The notes below the pieces were generated by a model that was given only the letters and a program-made list of their open reading frames with translations, made no database searches and was not told the origin of the DNA. The translations under genes and the position numbers were made by a program. From NCBI RefSeq assembly GCF_032681285.1, contig NZ_CP136336.1:3769001-3833000 (forward strand): 64,000 nucleotides of DNA, given 5' to 3'. Below, one piece after another: positions 1-8,843 of this stretch. How positions within the stretch are numbered: the stretch's first letter is position 1; every line of letters begins with the position of its first letter. This DNA comes from Piscinibacter gummiphilus (lineage in GTDB: Bacteria > Pseudomonadota > Gammaproteobacteria > Burkholderiales > Burkholderiaceae_C).

Positions 1-1
1 G

Positions 2-1450
2 GGTGCCACGGGCTTTCGCGACCAGCTGCAAGACGCGATGGCGCTGGCCTGGCCAGCGCCCAGGATGCTGCGCGACCAGATCCTCGTCGCCGCCTCGCGC
101 CAGTTCCCGGAGGGCGACGTTCAGCACTGGTGGCACGCACCGACCGGCGCCGGCGTGCGCACGCATTTCTCGGACGACCTGCTGTGGCTCGCGCATGCGT
201 GCTCGCACTACCTGCAGGCCACGGGCGACACCTCGCTGCTCGACGAAGACGTGCCCTTCCTCGAAGGCGGCCCCATCCCCGAAGGCGCGGAAGACGCGTA
301 CTACACGCCCACCGTCAGCACCCAGAAGGCGAGCGTCTACGAGCACGCGGCCCGCGCCATCGACCGCAGCCTGAAGAGCGGCGCACACGGCCTGCCGCTG
401 ATGGGCACCGGCGACTGGAACGACGGCATGAACCGCGTGGGCCACGAAGGGCGAGGCGAGTCGGTGTGGCTCGCTTGGTTCCTCTGCCGCATCGTCGACG
501 ACTTCGCGCCGCTGGCACGCGTGCGCGGTGAAGGCGCACGTGCCGACCTGTGGGAGACCGCGGCGAGGGGCTGGCGCCGCGCGCTCGACACCCAGGCCTG
601 GGACGGCCAGTGGTTCAAGCGCGCCTTCTTCGACGACGGCACGCCGCTCGGCTCGCAGGCCAACCACGAAGGCCGCATCGACCTCATCGCGCAGGCGTGG
701 AGCGTGCTCGCGAACGCCGAGCCTCCCGAGCGCCCGCACAGCGCGATGACGGCCGCAGAAGAGTTGCTCGTCGACCACGATGCCGGCCTCATCAAGCTGC
801 TCGCCCCGCCGCTCGCCACCGCCACGCCGAGCGCCGGCTACATCCAGGCCTACCCGCCGGGGGTGCGCGAGAACGGCGGGCAGTATTCGCATGCCGGCGT
901 GTGGGCCCTGATGGCGCAGGCGGAGCTGTCCACGCGCGAAGGCGGCACGCCCTCCTTCGCCGAGTTGCCCTACCGCTACTTCTGCTACCTGAGCCCGGCG
1001 CACCGCGCGCAGCACCCGCGGCTGGGCGAGGCCTATGCCATCGAGCCCTACGTGATGGCGGGCGATGTGTACACGCAGCCGCCCTACGTGGGCCGCGGCG
1101 GCTGGAGCTGGTACACCGGCGCCGCGGCCTGGCTGCACCGCGCGGCGGTGGGCTCGATCCTCGGCCTGAAGCTGCACGCCGAGCACCTGAGCGTGCACCC
1201 GTGCCTGCCCTCGCACTGGCCGCAGGCCGAGCTGACGCTGCAACGTGACGGACGGCGCCTGCAGTTCACGCTGCTGCGCGGCAGCGCGACGGCGGCGCGC
1301 GAGGCCGCAAGCGCGAAGAGCGCGCGGCTCCTCGCCGTGGGCGAGCAGGTGAACTGGCGCGAACTGCCGGACGACGTGTCCTTCGTCGTACCGCTCACGC
1401 CCGAGGCTGAAGTGGCCGAACCGGCGGCCCACATCGCTCTTCACAAGTGA
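2..1450 (+). CDS. GH94-type glycosyltransferase/phosphorylase, C-terminal fragment (cyclic beta-1,2-glucan synthase family)
   Basis: The reading frame is open from the first base, so this is the 3' end of a longer gene that starts outside the window. The first residues, [13 protein letters not shown], match the conserved GH94 region. [12 protein letters not shown] at about nt 409-444 contains the GH94 general-acid Asp. The visible 482 residues cover most of the (alpha/alpha)6 catalytic barrel and the C-terminal beta domain. In NdvB-type cyclic glucan synthases this domain sets glucan ring size by phosphorolysis, and a membrane glycosyltransferase lies upstream in the same chain. Whether this protein has those N-terminal domains cannot be seen; a stand-alone cellobiose or chitobiose phosphorylase is the alternative. 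The next gene starts 122 bases downstream. Confidence 0.85.
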   Translation, partial: GATGFRDQLQDAMALAWPAPRMLRDQILVAASRQFPEGDVQHWWHAPTGAGVRTHFSDDLLWLAHACSHYLQATGDTSLLDEDVPFLEGGPIPEGAEDAYYTPTVSTQKASVYEHAARAIDRSLKSGAHGLPLMGTGDWNDGMNRVGHEGRGESVWLAWFLCRIVDDFAPLARVRGEGARADLWETAARGWRRALDTQAWDGQWFKRAFFDDGTPLGSQANHEGRIDLIAQAWSVLANAEPPERPHSAMTAAEELLVDHDAGLIKLLAPPLATATPSAGYIQAYPPGVRENGGQYSHAGVWALMAQAELSTREGGTPSFAELPYRYFCYLSPAHRAQHPRLGEAYAIEPYVMAGDVYTQPPYVGRGGWSWYTGAAAWLHRAAVGSILGLKLHAEHLSVHPCLPSHWPQAELTLQRDGRRLQFTLLRGSATAAREAASAKSARLLAVGEQVNWRELPDDVSFVVPLTPEAEVAEPAAHIALHK

Positions 1451-1572
1451 CCCCGTGGCTCCGACAGCGGGCTGCGGTGCCGTCCTACAGCACCAGGGCC
1501 ACGGCGCCGATGGTTACCACTCAGATGTCTTTCTAGAGTTCATGCATCGCCACGCCATCCCACGAGGACTGC

Positions 1573-2142
1573 ATGTTCAGCTCACAAGACCAGAAAACCC
1601 AGACGTCGACGGCCAGCACCGAGTACACCCCACTGGTGCTCGACGAGGCAGGCCTCGAGGCCGCACGCAAGAGCATCGACCAGGGCGCGATCACGCCCGC
1701 CTACGGCCCCTGGCGCGAAGACATCATCAAGCTGCTGAACGACTCGCTCGCCACCGAGCTCGTGTGCGTGATGCGCTACAAGCGCCACTACTACACGGCG
1801 GTGGGACTCGACTCCCCGGCCATTGCCGACGAGTTCCTCGTGCATGCGAACGAAGAGTCGGCCCACGCCGACAAGCTCGCGCAGCGCATCGTGCAACTGG
1901 GCGGCAAGCCCGACTTCCGCCCCGACTCGCTCACGCAGCGCAGCCACGCCGACTACGACGAATCGCTGGAGCTGCAGGACATGATCCGCGCCAACCTCAT
2001 CGCCGAGCGGGTGGCCATCGAGGCCTACACCCAGATCATCAAGCTGATCGGCGACAAGGACAGCACCACGCGCCGCATCCTCGAGGAGATCCTCGCGGAC
2101 GAGCAGGAGCATGCCGACGAGCTGTCGGACTGGCTGGCCTGA
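1573..2142 (+). CDS. ferritin-like (bacterioferritin-type) di-iron protein
   Basis: A 189-residue protein with a four-helix ferritin-like pattern. The probable ferroxidase ligands are E62, E95, H98 (in EESAHAD), E145, E177 and H180 (EQEH), the same E/E-x-x-H/E/E-x-x-H spacing as in bacterioferritin. An N-terminal extension of about 45 residues precedes the first helix. There is no signal peptide, so it is probably cytoplasmic. ACGAGG lies about 6 bases before the ATG. The family stores or detoxifies iron. No bacterioferritin-associated ferredoxin gene is nearby. A BON-domain lipoprotein gene follows 85 bases later, so a shared stress role is possible but inferred. Confidence 0.8.
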   Translation: MFSSQDQKTQTSTASTEYTPLVLDEAGLEAARKSIDQGAITPAYGPWREDIIKLLNDSLATELVCVMRYKRHYYTAVGLDSPAIADEFLVHANEESAHADKLAQRIVQLGGKPDFRPDSLTQRSHADYDESLELQDMIRANLIAERVAIEAYTQIIKLIGDKDSTTRRILEEILADEQEHADELSDWLA

Positions 2143-2227
2143 GCGCCCAGAGCGCATCGTCGAGTTTCCGCCCCAGGGTGGTGGGCCGAAGAACCACCCG
2201 CATGTCCAACACGTAAGGAGCTACACC

Positions 2228-2542
2228 ATGATGATCCGCACCACCCTCGCCGCCGCGATGACGGCCGTTGCACTGCTGGCCACTTCGGGCTGCGCGGTGA
2301 CCCGCAAGCAGGAGACCGTCGGCCAGTTCGTCGACGATGCCGCCATCACCACCGCCGTGAAGGCGCGCTTCGTCGACAACAAGGAAGTCGACGCGACCTC
2401 GATCAAGGTCGAGACGCTCAAGGGCACGGTGATGCTGTCGGGCTTCGCGAAGAACGCGAACGAAAAGTCCACCGCCGAAAACCTGGCCTGGAAGGTCGAC
2501 GGCGTGAAGGCCGTGAAGAACGAGATCGCGGTTCGTCCCTGA
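2228..2542 (+). CDS. BON-domain lipoprotein (OsmY-like)
   Basis: A 104-residue protein. The start is ATG ATG, preceded by a clear AAGGAG seven bases upstream; a longer frame upstream has no such site. A signal peptide ends in an imperfect lipobox (TSGC) with the acylated Cys at about residue 22. The rest is one BON domain containing the usual V-x-L-x-G core (GTVMLSGF) and the closing VKNEIAVRP segment. BON proteins of the OsmY/DolP type sit in the periplasm or on the outer membrane and help envelope integrity under stress. A strong intrinsic terminator follows 17 bases after the stop, so the transcript ends here. Confidence 0.85.
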   Translation: MMIRTTLAAAMTAVALLATSGCAVTRKQETVGQFVDDAAITTAVKARFVDNKEVDATSIKVETLKGTVMLSGFAKNANEKSTAENLAWKVDGVKAVKNEIAVRP

Positions 2543-2559
2543 TCGCACGCCTCTGCACC

Positions 2560-2593
2560 GCCCCGGGTTCACCTGAACGCCGGGGCTTTTTTT
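2560..2593 (+). terminator. intrinsic terminator after the BON lipoprotein gene
   Basis: GCCCCGG (2560-2566) pairs with CCGGGGC (2580-2586), and inside it GTTC pairs with GAAC. A run of seven T follows. The run ends only 10 bases before the start codon of the next gene. Confidence 0.9.
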
Positions 2594-2603
2594 CGCACAC
2601 CCG

Positions 2604-3812
2604 ATGCAGACCGACGACGAAGACGACGATGACCCGCTGCCCCGCCGCACGCACAAGCCGCGCGTGCGGTCGAGTGCCGCGACGAACCTGCTGGCCGCGC
2701 TCGCCGTGGTGGCGGTGCTGTGGTGGGGCCAGCGATTCCTGATCCCGCTGACCGCGGGGCTGATGCTGGTGATGCTGGTGACGCCGCTGTCGGTGACGCT
2801 CGAACACTGGCTGCGCAGCCGCACACTCGCCACGCTGATCACGCTGGCCGTGGTGATGGGCACGCTGGCCGCGGGGGGCATGATCTTCGGCGGCCAACTG
2901 GTGCGCGTGGCAGAGCGCACGCCCGAGATGATCAGCATGGCCGCCGCCAAGCTCGCCGAGCGCGACCCGGGTGCGGAGTCGGTCGTGTCGCGGGCCCGCA
3001 TCGCCTTGCAGGAGCTCGACCGCGCAACCGAGCGGGTGATGTCGGGCAAGCCACCGCGGCCGACGAAGCGCGTGGTGGCAGCGGCGGCAGCTGCAGCGGC
3101 CGCCTCAGCGCCGAACACGATCACCGCAGGGGCGACGGTGGCCTTGCGCGAGGGCGCGGTCACGGGGTCGAGCGCCCTGCTCGAGTTCACCGCCAACCTG
3201 AGCATCGTGTTCCTCATCGCCTTCTTCGTGCTGATCGGCGGCAAGCCCCTCACCGAGCGATTCCTCGGCCTCTGGGGCGAGCACCCGGAGGTGCAGTCAC
3301 GAGCCGAGAAGGCCTTGCTCGAATGTGCCCACCAGGTGCGCGTCTACCTGGGCGTGCTGATCGTGACCAATGCACTCATCGGGGCCGCGGTGTGGCTCGC
3401 CTTCTGGGCCACCGGACTGCCCGATGCGGGCGGCTGGGGCATCACGGCGGGGCTGTTGCATGTGATCCCCTACCTCGGGATGGCGGTGCTCACCGGGCTG
3501 GGTGCAGCCGAGACCTTCCTCGCGCATGGCTCGCTCGGCTCGGCCGCGGCGATGGCGGCCTTCATCATCGTGATGTCGACGCTGATCGGCACGGTGGTGA
3601 CGGCGTGGCTGCAAGGCCGCGCGGCCAAGATGAACCCGGCGGCCGTCTTCGTCGGCCTCGTGTTCTGGGGCTCGATCTGGGGCCTGTGGGGGCTCTTCCT
3701 CGGGCCGGCGCTCGTGGTGGTGATGAAGGTGGTCGCCGCACACACCCGCGCCGGGCAGCGGCTCGCGCATCTGATGCAGGAGGCGCCGCCCGAACCGAAA
3801 GAACCCGCCTAG
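2604..3812 (+). CDS. AI-2E family transporter (PerM/YdiK-like)
   Basis: A 402-residue membrane protein. A charged, Asp-rich cytoplasmic N-terminus (residues 2-25) is followed by paired hydrophobic helices, a large loop, and a C-terminal group of helices ending with the family-typical GLFLGPALVVVMKVV region. The family exports small molecules or couples to ion gradients; the substrate here is unknown. The loop contains a nine-alanine stretch near residues 157-166. The ATG has no visible ribosome binding site and lies 10 bases after a terminator, which is odd. The 3' end overlaps the convergent ntrC gene by 4 bases. A second family member lies at 59719-60780. Confidence 0.85.
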   Translation: MQTDDEDDDDPLPRRTHKPRVRSSAATNLLAALAVVAVLWWGQRFLIPLTAGLMLVMLVTPLSVTLEHWLRSRTLATLITLAVVMGTLAAGGMIFGGQLVRVAERTPEMISMAAAKLAERDPGAESVVSRARIALQELDRATERVMSGKPPRPTKRVVAAAAAAAAASAPNTITAGATVALREGAVTGSSALLEFTANLSIVFLIAFFVLIGGKPLTERFLGLWGEHPEVQSRAEKALLECAHQVRVYLGVLIVTNALIGAAVWLAFWATGLPDAGGWGITAGLLHVIPYLGMAVLTGLGAAETFLAHGSLGSAAAMAAFIIVMSTLIGTVVTAWLQGRAAKMNPAAVFVGLVFWGSIWGLWGLFLGPALVVVMKVVAAHTRAGQRLAHLMQEAPPEPKEPA

Positions 3813-5332
3813 TCGTCGAGGCCGAGTTCCTGGATCTTGCGCGTGATGGTGTTGCGGCCGATGCCGAGCTTCTGCGCGGCTTCGATGCGGCGGCCTCGCG
3901 TGATCTCGAGCGCGGTGTGAATCAGCTGCGCTTCGAACTTGCGGGTGAGCGTGTCCCACACCTCGGGCACGCCGGCCTGCAGCATGGTGCGTGACTCGCG
4001 TTCGAGGTCGGAGAGCCAGTTGGCACTGGCCACCGGCGCCTCGATGGGCAACACGGGCGCGGCGGGTGCCGTCCACGCAGGCGCCGCGGCAGCCGGTGCG
4101 GCGCCCGGCAGGTCGGCCCCCTCGATGACCACGGCCGGTGCCGCAGGTGCGGGCAGCGGGCGTGCGGCCATCGGGTCGCCACCGCCGAGCAGTTCGGGCG
4201 GCAGGTCCTTGGGCTCGATCACCTGGGCCGGGGCCATCACGGTGAGCCAGTGGCAGATGTTTTCCAGCTGGCGCACGTTGCCCGGGAAGTCGAACTGCAT
4301 CAGCTTGTTGAGCGCTGCATCGGTGATGCGCTTGGCTTCCACGCCGAGTTCCTTGGCGCTCTTCTGCAGGAAGAAGCGCGCGAGCGCCGGCACGTCTTCG
4401 CGCCGCTCGCGCAGCGCGGGCAGGCGCAGGCGGATGACGTTGAGGCGGTGGAACAAGTCTTCGCGGAAGGCGCCGAGCTTCACGCGCTCTTCGAGGTTCT
4501 GGTGCGTGGCGGCGATCACGCGCACGTTGGCCTTGAGCGGGTTGTGGCCGCCCACGCGGTAGAACTGGCCGTCGCTCAGCACACGCAGCAGGCGCGTCTG
4601 CAAGTCGAAAGGCATGTCGCCGATTTCGTCGAGGAAGAGCGTGCCGCCATCGGCCTGCTCGAAGCGGCCGCGGCGGGTGGTCTGCGCGCCGGTGAAGGCG
4701 CCACGCTCGTGGCCGAAGAGTTCGCTCTCGAGCAGGTCTTTCGGAATCGCCGCGGTGTTGATCGCGACGAAGGGGCCGCTGGCGCGCGGGCTGTGCTTGT
4801 GCAGCGCATGGGCCACGAGTTCCTTGCCCGAGCCCGACTCGCCGGTGATGAGCACCGTGACCACGCTCTGGCTGAGCCGCCCGATGGCGCGGAAGACGTC
4901 TTGCATGGCCGGCGCCTGGCCGAGCATCTCGGGCATGGCGGCCATGCGTTCGTCACGCACTTCCTCGCGCATGCTCTCGTCGACCGCGCGGCGGATGAGC
5001 TCCACCGCTTTCGGCACGTCGAAGGGCTTGGGCAGATATTCGAAGGCGCCGCCTTGGAAGGCGCTCACGGCGCTGTCGAGGTCGGAGTAGGCCGTCATGA
5101 TGATGACGGGCAGTCCGGGCGCGCGCTCCTTGACCTTGGTGAGCAGCTCGATGCCCGAGCCACCCGGCATGCGGATGTCGGAGACCAGCACCTGGGGCTG
5201 GTCTTCTTCGAGTGCGGCGAGCACGTCGCGCGGGTTGGTGAAGCTGCGTACCGCGAGTTCTTCGCGCGCCAGCGCCTTCTCCAACACGAATCGGATGGAT
5301 TGGTCGTCGTCAACGATCCAGATGGGTTTCAT
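3809..5332 (-). CDS. ntrC: nitrogen regulation response regulator NtrC (sigma-54 activator)
   Basis: A 507-residue protein with three domains. The receiver has acidic residues near D8-D10, phospho-acceptor D52 and K102. The AAA+ domain has Walker A GESGSGK (164-170), the sigma-54 contact loop GAFTGA (211-216) and Walker B LFLDE (232-236). A Fis-type helix-turn-helix lies at 470-500. NtrC~P activates sigma-54 promoters of nitrogen assimilation genes. Between the AAA+ and DNA-binding domains is a Pro/Ala-rich linker (about residues 382-437) that makes the protein longer than the usual 470 or so residues. It lies 40 bases after ntrB on the same strand. The pair sits downstream of glnA, as in enteric bacteria. 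Confidence 0.96.
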   Translation of the reverse strand: MKPIWIVDDDQSIRFVLEKALAREELAVRSFTNPRDVLAALEEDQPQVLVSDIRMPGGSGIELLTKVKERAPGLPVIIMTAYSDLDSAVSAFQGGAFEYLPKPFDVPKAVELIRRAVDESMREEVRDERMAAMPEMLGQAPAMQDVFRAIGRLSQSVVTVLITGESGSGKELVAHALHKHSPRASGPFVAINTAAIPKDLLESELFGHERGAFTGAQTTRRGRFEQADGGTLFLDEIGDMPFDLQTRLLRVLSDGQFYRVGGHNPLKANVRVIAATHQNLEERVKLGAFREDLFHRLNVIRLRLPALRERREDVPALARFFLQKSAKELGVEAKRITDAALNKLMQFDFPGNVRQLENICHWLTVMAPAQVIEPKDLPPELLGGGDPMAARPLPAPAAPAVVIEGADLPGAAPAAAAPAWTAPAAPVLPIEAPVASANWLSDLERESRTMLQAGVPEVWDTLTRKFEAQLIHTALEITRGRRIEAAQKLGIGRNTITRKIQELGLDD

Positions 5333-5372
5333 GCCCTGCCTGTTCTAGTGGCCGCTGACGAAGGCGCAATGA

Positions 5373-6494
5373 CTACGGCAGCGGTATCACGATCTTGAAA
5401 ATGGTCTGGCCCGGCTCGCTCGCACATTCGATCACGCCTTGGTGCTGTTGCACGAAGGTTTGCGCGAGTGTGAGCCCCAGACCCGACCCGCCATCGCGTC
5501 CTGATACCAGGGGGTAGAAGATGCGATCGCGGATCGACTCGGGGATGCCCGGGCCGTTGTCTTCAATATGCAAGTCCAGTGCCAGTCGATAGCGCTGCTT
5601 GCCCAAGGTGACCTGCCGTGCGATGCGCGTGCGCAGCGTGATGACGGCGTCGCCCTGGGCGATGCGCTCGGTGAGCGCCTGGGCGGCGTTGTGGGCGATG
5701 TTGAGCACGGCCTGGATCAGCTGCTCGCGGTCGCCGCGGAATTCGGGGATGGAGGTGTCGTAGTCGCGTCGCACGGTGAGCCCGCGCGGGAATTCGGCCA
5801 GGATCAGCGCCCTCACCCGCTCGCACACCTCGTGGATGTTGACGTCGCTCACCACGTGGGGCTTGCGGTGCGGCGCGAGCAGGCGGTCGACGAGCGCCTG
5901 CAGGCGGTCGGCCTCCTGGATGATGACCTGGGTGTATTCGGTGAGCGCACGCGACTCGACTTCCATCTCGAGCAGCTGGGCCGCGCCGCGGATGCCGCCG
6001 AGCGGGTTCTTGATCTCGTGCGCCAGGTTGCGGATCAGCTCCTTGTTGGCGGCGGCCTGGCCGAGGGCGCGCTCCTCGCGGTCCATGCGCGTCTGCTGCT
6101 CGATCTCGACCAGCTCCACGAGCACCTGGTCGGGCCGGTCGATCTGGTTGACGATCACATGCACCGGAAGCGGGTCGCTGTGCAGCTGTGCGGGCCGGCG
6201 CAGTAGCCCCTCGAAGCGGCTGGTGGCGAAATCGTTGCGGGCGACCGCATCGACCGTGTCACGCACGATCTGCGCGTCGACGAACCAGTCGAAGAGCGAG
6301 CCTCGCAGCACGCTGCGCCGCGACAAGCCGAGCACATGCTCGAAGGCGGCATTGGCGAAGAGGCAGCTGCCCTCGCGGTGCACGACGGCCACCATCGTGG
6401 CCAGCTGATCGAAGGCCTCGTAGGCCCGGGTTTGCGCCGAGGTGAGGGCGGGCGGCTGCGACGCCAAGTGGGTGGACGAGGAAGCGGCGCTCAC
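5373..6494 (-). CDS. ntrB: nitrogen regulation sensor histidine kinase NtrB
   Basis: A 373-residue cytoplasmic two-component kinase with no membrane segment. A PAS domain occupies about residues 25-130. The dimerisation motif RNLAHEIKNPLGG has phospho-acceptor H159. The ATPase part shows the N box (NIAHNAAQAL) and G boxes (DNGPGIP, GSGLGL). NtrB phosphorylates or dephosphorylates NtrC according to PII and glutamine status. The start is GTG (GTGAGCGCC), overlapping the TGA of the upstream small secreted protein by 4 bases, which suggests translational coupling with that gene. Confidence 0.95.
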   Translation of the reverse strand: MSAASSSTHLASQPPALTSAQTRAYEAFDQLATMVAVVHREGSCLFANAAFEHVLGLSRRSVLRGSLFDWFVDAQIVRDTVDAVARNDFATSRFEGLLRRPAQLHSDPLPVHVIVNQIDRPDQVLVELVEIEQQTRMDREERALGQAAANKELIRNLAHEIKNPLGGIRGAAQLLEMEVESRALTEYTQVIIQEADRLQALVDRLLAPHRKPHVVSDVNIHEVCERVRALILAEFPRGLTVRRDYDTSIPEFRGDREQLIQAVLNIAHNAAQALTERIAQGDAVITLRTRIARQVTLGKQRYRLALDLHIEDNGPGIPESIRDRIFYPLVSGRDGGSGLGLTLAQTFVQQHQGVIECASEPGQTIFKIVIPLP

Positions 6495-7021
6495 TGCGGT
6501 TTCGGGGTGGCGTCGGCCGGCGTCTGCTTGGACAGCTCACGACGCAAGGCCGCGACGTCGCTTTCCTTGCGGGCAATCGAGGCCTTCATCTCGGCCACGC
6601 GGTCGAGGTACTTCTGATAGTTGCGCTCGTCGCCTCGCCGCTCGGGCTCGCCATTGTTGAACTCCTTGCGCAGGTTGGCGAGTTGCTCCTCTTCCTTGCG
6701 CAGCTCGGCTTCGAGGATGCGGCGCGCATCGGAATCGCGGTTGCGCTGCTCGGTGGCGTCAACGCGCTCGCGGTTCGGCGCGGGCGGCACCGGAGCCCCG
6801 GCGGTCGGGCGGGGCTTTGGCGACTGGATCACGGTGATCGGTGCGCCTTCCAGCGTGCGGCAGCCCTTGTCCTTGGCTTCCTTCGCGGACAGGCTGTCGG
6901 TGTACAGCGGCGGGTTACCGGGGCAGCGGTAGACAGGCTTGTCGCCTTGCGACCAGGCCGGCGATGCCGCCGTGAGGGCGGTCAACATGGAAAGAGAGAA
7001 CCGGAAGCGCGCTGATGTCAT
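6491..7021 (-). CDS. secreted DUF4124-like protein with coiled coil
   Basis: A 176-residue protein. The signal peptide ends near AWSQ at residue 25. A short Cys-containing N-terminal region (VYRCPGNPPLYTDSLS, later KGCRT) resembles the DUF4124 pattern. A Pro-rich spacer follows, then a charged helical coiled coil (about residues 85-165). AGAGGTGA precedes the ATG. Its start lies 144 bases after glnA, past a terminator, and its end overlaps ntrB by 4 bases, so it is probably co-transcribed with ntrBC. Its function is unknown; a role in envelope sensing of nitrogen status would be speculation. The DUF assignment itself is moderately sure. Confidence 0.7.
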   Translation of the reverse strand: MTSARFRFSLSMLTALTAASPAWSQGDKPVYRCPGNPPLYTDSLSAKEAKDKGCRTLEGAPITVIQSPKPRPTAGAPVPPAPNRERVDATEQRNRDSDARRILEAELRKEEEQLANLRKEFNNGEPERRGDERNYQKYLDRVAEMKASIARKESDVAALRRELSKQTPADATPKPQ

Positions 7022-7109
7022 GTGTCACCTCTGCCCTGTAACGCCAGCGCCCGTGCGCAGGGTGACAGGACAAGCCTTGCGATTGTGTCCGATTGCCATC
7101 CCGATGCAC

Positions 7110-7139
7110 CAAAAGAAAAGGGACGGCAAGTGCCGTCCC
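7110..7139 (-). terminator. intrinsic terminator after glnA
   Basis: Read on the minus strand, GGGACGGCA (7139-7131) and TGCCGTCCC (7128-7120) form a 9-bp stem with a 2-base centre, followed by TTTTCTTTT. It separates glnA from the downstream secreted protein and ntrBC, allowing glnA to be expressed far more strongly than ntrBC. Confidence 0.9.
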
Positions 7140-7165
7140 TTCGAGCCTTCGGAACCGGAAGAGGT

Positions 7166-8584
7166 TCAGAGGGTGTAGTACATGTCGAACTCGATCGGGT
7201 GCGTGGCCATGCGGAAGCGGGTCACTTCCTGCATCTTCAGCTCGATGTAGGCATCGATGAAGGCGTCGGTGAACACGCCACCCTTGGTCAGGAACGCGCG
7301 GTCCTTGTCGAGGTAATCGAGCGCCTGGTCGAGGCTGTGGCAGACGGTCGGGATCTTCGCGTCTTCTTCCGGCGGCAGGTGGTACAGGTCCTTCGTCGCG
7401 GCTTCGCCCGGGTGGATCTTGTTTTCCACGCCGTCGAGACCGGCCATCAGCATCGCCGAGAAGCCCAGGTACGGGTTCATCAGGGGATCGGGGAAGCGCG
7501 CTTCAACACGGCGGCCCTTCGGGTTGGCCACGTGCGGGATGCGGATCGAGGCCGAGCGGTTCTTGCTCGAGTAAGCCAGCTTCACCGGGGCTTCGAAGCC
7601 AGGCACCAGGCGCTTGTACGAGTTGGTGCCGGGGTTCGTGATGGCGTTCAGCGCGCGAGCGTGCTTGATGATGCCGCCGATGTAGAACAGGGCGAACTCG
7701 CTCAGGCCGGCATAGCCTTCGCCAGCGAACAGGTTCTTGCCGTCCTTCCAGACCGACTGGTGCACGTGCATGCCGGAGCCGTTGTCGCCCACGATGGGCT
7801 TGGGCATGAAGGTGGCGGTCTTGCCATAGGCATGGGCCACGTTCTGGATGACGTACTTCTGGAGCTGCACCCAGTCAGCGCGCTGGACCAGCGTGCTGAA
7901 CTTCGTGCCGATTTCCATCTGGCCGGCGTTGGCCACTTCGTGGTGGTGCACTTCGACCGGGATGCCCAGCGATTCGAGGATCAGGCACATCTCGGAACGC
8001 AGGTCCTGGCCGCTGTCGACCGGGGGCGTGGGGAAGTAGCCGCCCTTGACGGTGGGGCGATAGCCGGAGTTGCCGTGCTCGTATTCCTTGCCCGTGTTCC
8101 AGGCGCCCTCTTCCGACTCGATCTTCGAGAAGCAGCCGGACATGTCGTTGCCCCAGCGCACGCTGTCGAAGATGAAGAACTCGGGTTCCGGACCGAAGAA
8201 AGCGGTGTCACCCAGGCCCGACGACTTCATGTAGGCCTCGGCGCGCTTGGCCAGCGAGCGCGGGTCGCGCTCGTAGGGCTTGCCGTCGGCAGGCTCGACC
8301 ACGTCGCAGGTGAGGATGAGGGTGGATTCTTCGAAGAATGGGTCGATGTTGGCCGTGGTCGGGTCGGGCATGAGCTGCATGTCCGACGCTTCGATGCCCT
8401 TCCAGCCGGCGATCGACGAACCGTCGAAGGCGTGGCCCGACGTGAACTTGTCTTCGTCAAAGTGAGACACGGGCACGGAAACGTGCTGTTCTTTGCCGCG
8501 GGTGTCGGTGAAACGGAAGTCGACGAACTTGACTTCGTTCTCCTTCACCATCTTCATCACGTCGGCGACGGTCTTGGCTGCCAT
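7166..8584 (-). CDS. glnA: type I glutamine synthetase
   Basis: A 472-residue protein, the normal length for the dodecameric GSI-beta form. It makes glutamine from glutamate, ammonia and ATP. Visible features include the N-terminal beta-grasp with DTRGKEQH, the catalytic region with FGPEPEFF, the [13 protein letters not shown]/metal segment, and DLYHLPPEE near residue 400 with the Tyr that is adenylylated by GlnE in this subclass. The ATG is preceded by TAGGAG. Upstream lie a sigma-54 promoter and an NtrC box, and downstream lie ntrB and ntrC, so control by NtrC is expected. Confidence 0.98.
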   Translation of the reverse strand: MAAKTVADVMKMVKENEVKFVDFRFTDTRGKEQHVSVPVSHFDEDKFTSGHAFDGSSIAGWKGIEASDMQLMPDPTTANIDPFFEESTLILTCDVVEPADGKPYERDPRSLAKRAEAYMKSSGLGDTAFFGPEPEFFIFDSVRWGNDMSGCFSKIESEEGAWNTGKEYEHGNSGYRPTVKGGYFPTPPVDSGQDLRSEMCLILESLGIPVEVHHHEVANAGQMEIGTKFSTLVQRADWVQLQKYVIQNVAHAYGKTATFMPKPIVGDNGSGMHVHQSVWKDGKNLFAGEGYAGLSEFALFYIGGIIKHARALNAITNPGTNSYKRLVPGFEAPVKLAYSSKNRSASIRIPHVANPKGRRVEARFPDPLMNPYLGFSAMLMAGLDGVENKIHPGEAATKDLYHLPPEEDAKIPTVCHSLDQALDYLDKDRAFLTKGGVFTDAFIDAYIELKMQEVTRFRMATHPIEFDMYYTL

Positions 8585-8682
8585 CAGGGGACTCCTAGCG
8601 AGATGCTGTGTGGGGTTGGAATTGGGTCAGTAATGCTGGCAGTTCGAGCGCGGACCGGCCCCGAAAAGCGCACAGGAATGTA

Positions 8683-8696
8683 GCAGAAAGCATGCC
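8683..8696 (-). promoter_or_regulatory. predicted sigma-54 promoter of glnA
   Basis: On the minus strand the sequence GGCATGCTTTCTGC gives GG, ten bases, then GC, the invariant -24/-12 elements of sigma-54 promoters. The -24 element is a partial match to TGGCAC and the -12 element a partial match to TTGC. It lies about 100 bases before the glnA start codon, with an NtrC-type box about 100 bases further upstream. That is the standard spacing for an enhancer-dependent promoter. Confidence 0.65.
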
Positions 8697-8791
8697 CGGA
8701 ACCCCCTGAGCAGGAGGCGGCAGATCCCGGGCACGGCACAGCTACCGCAGCACGGCGGGAGATGGTGCACGGGAATGCTGGCGAGGAGGAT

Positions 8792-8808
8792 AACACCACT
8801 TTGGTGCA
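8792..8808. promoter_or_regulatory. predicted NtrC-binding box upstream of glnA
   Basis: AACACCACTTTGGTGCA is a near-perfect dyad matching the NtrC consensus TGCACC-N5-GGTGCA (here GGTGTT on one side). It overlaps a second, wider dyad, TTTGGTGC (8800-8807) with GCACCAAA (8816-8823). A further half-site TGGTGCA occurs at 8763-8769. Clustered sites of this kind act as NtrC enhancers. Confidence 0.7.
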
Positions 8809-8843
8809 CATCAGCGCACCAAACGCGGGCCCCTCTGGGAGGC

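Noticed and set aside
7022..8683. 553-residue plus-strand frame opposite glnA
   Set aside because: Shadow frame; glnA is unambiguous.
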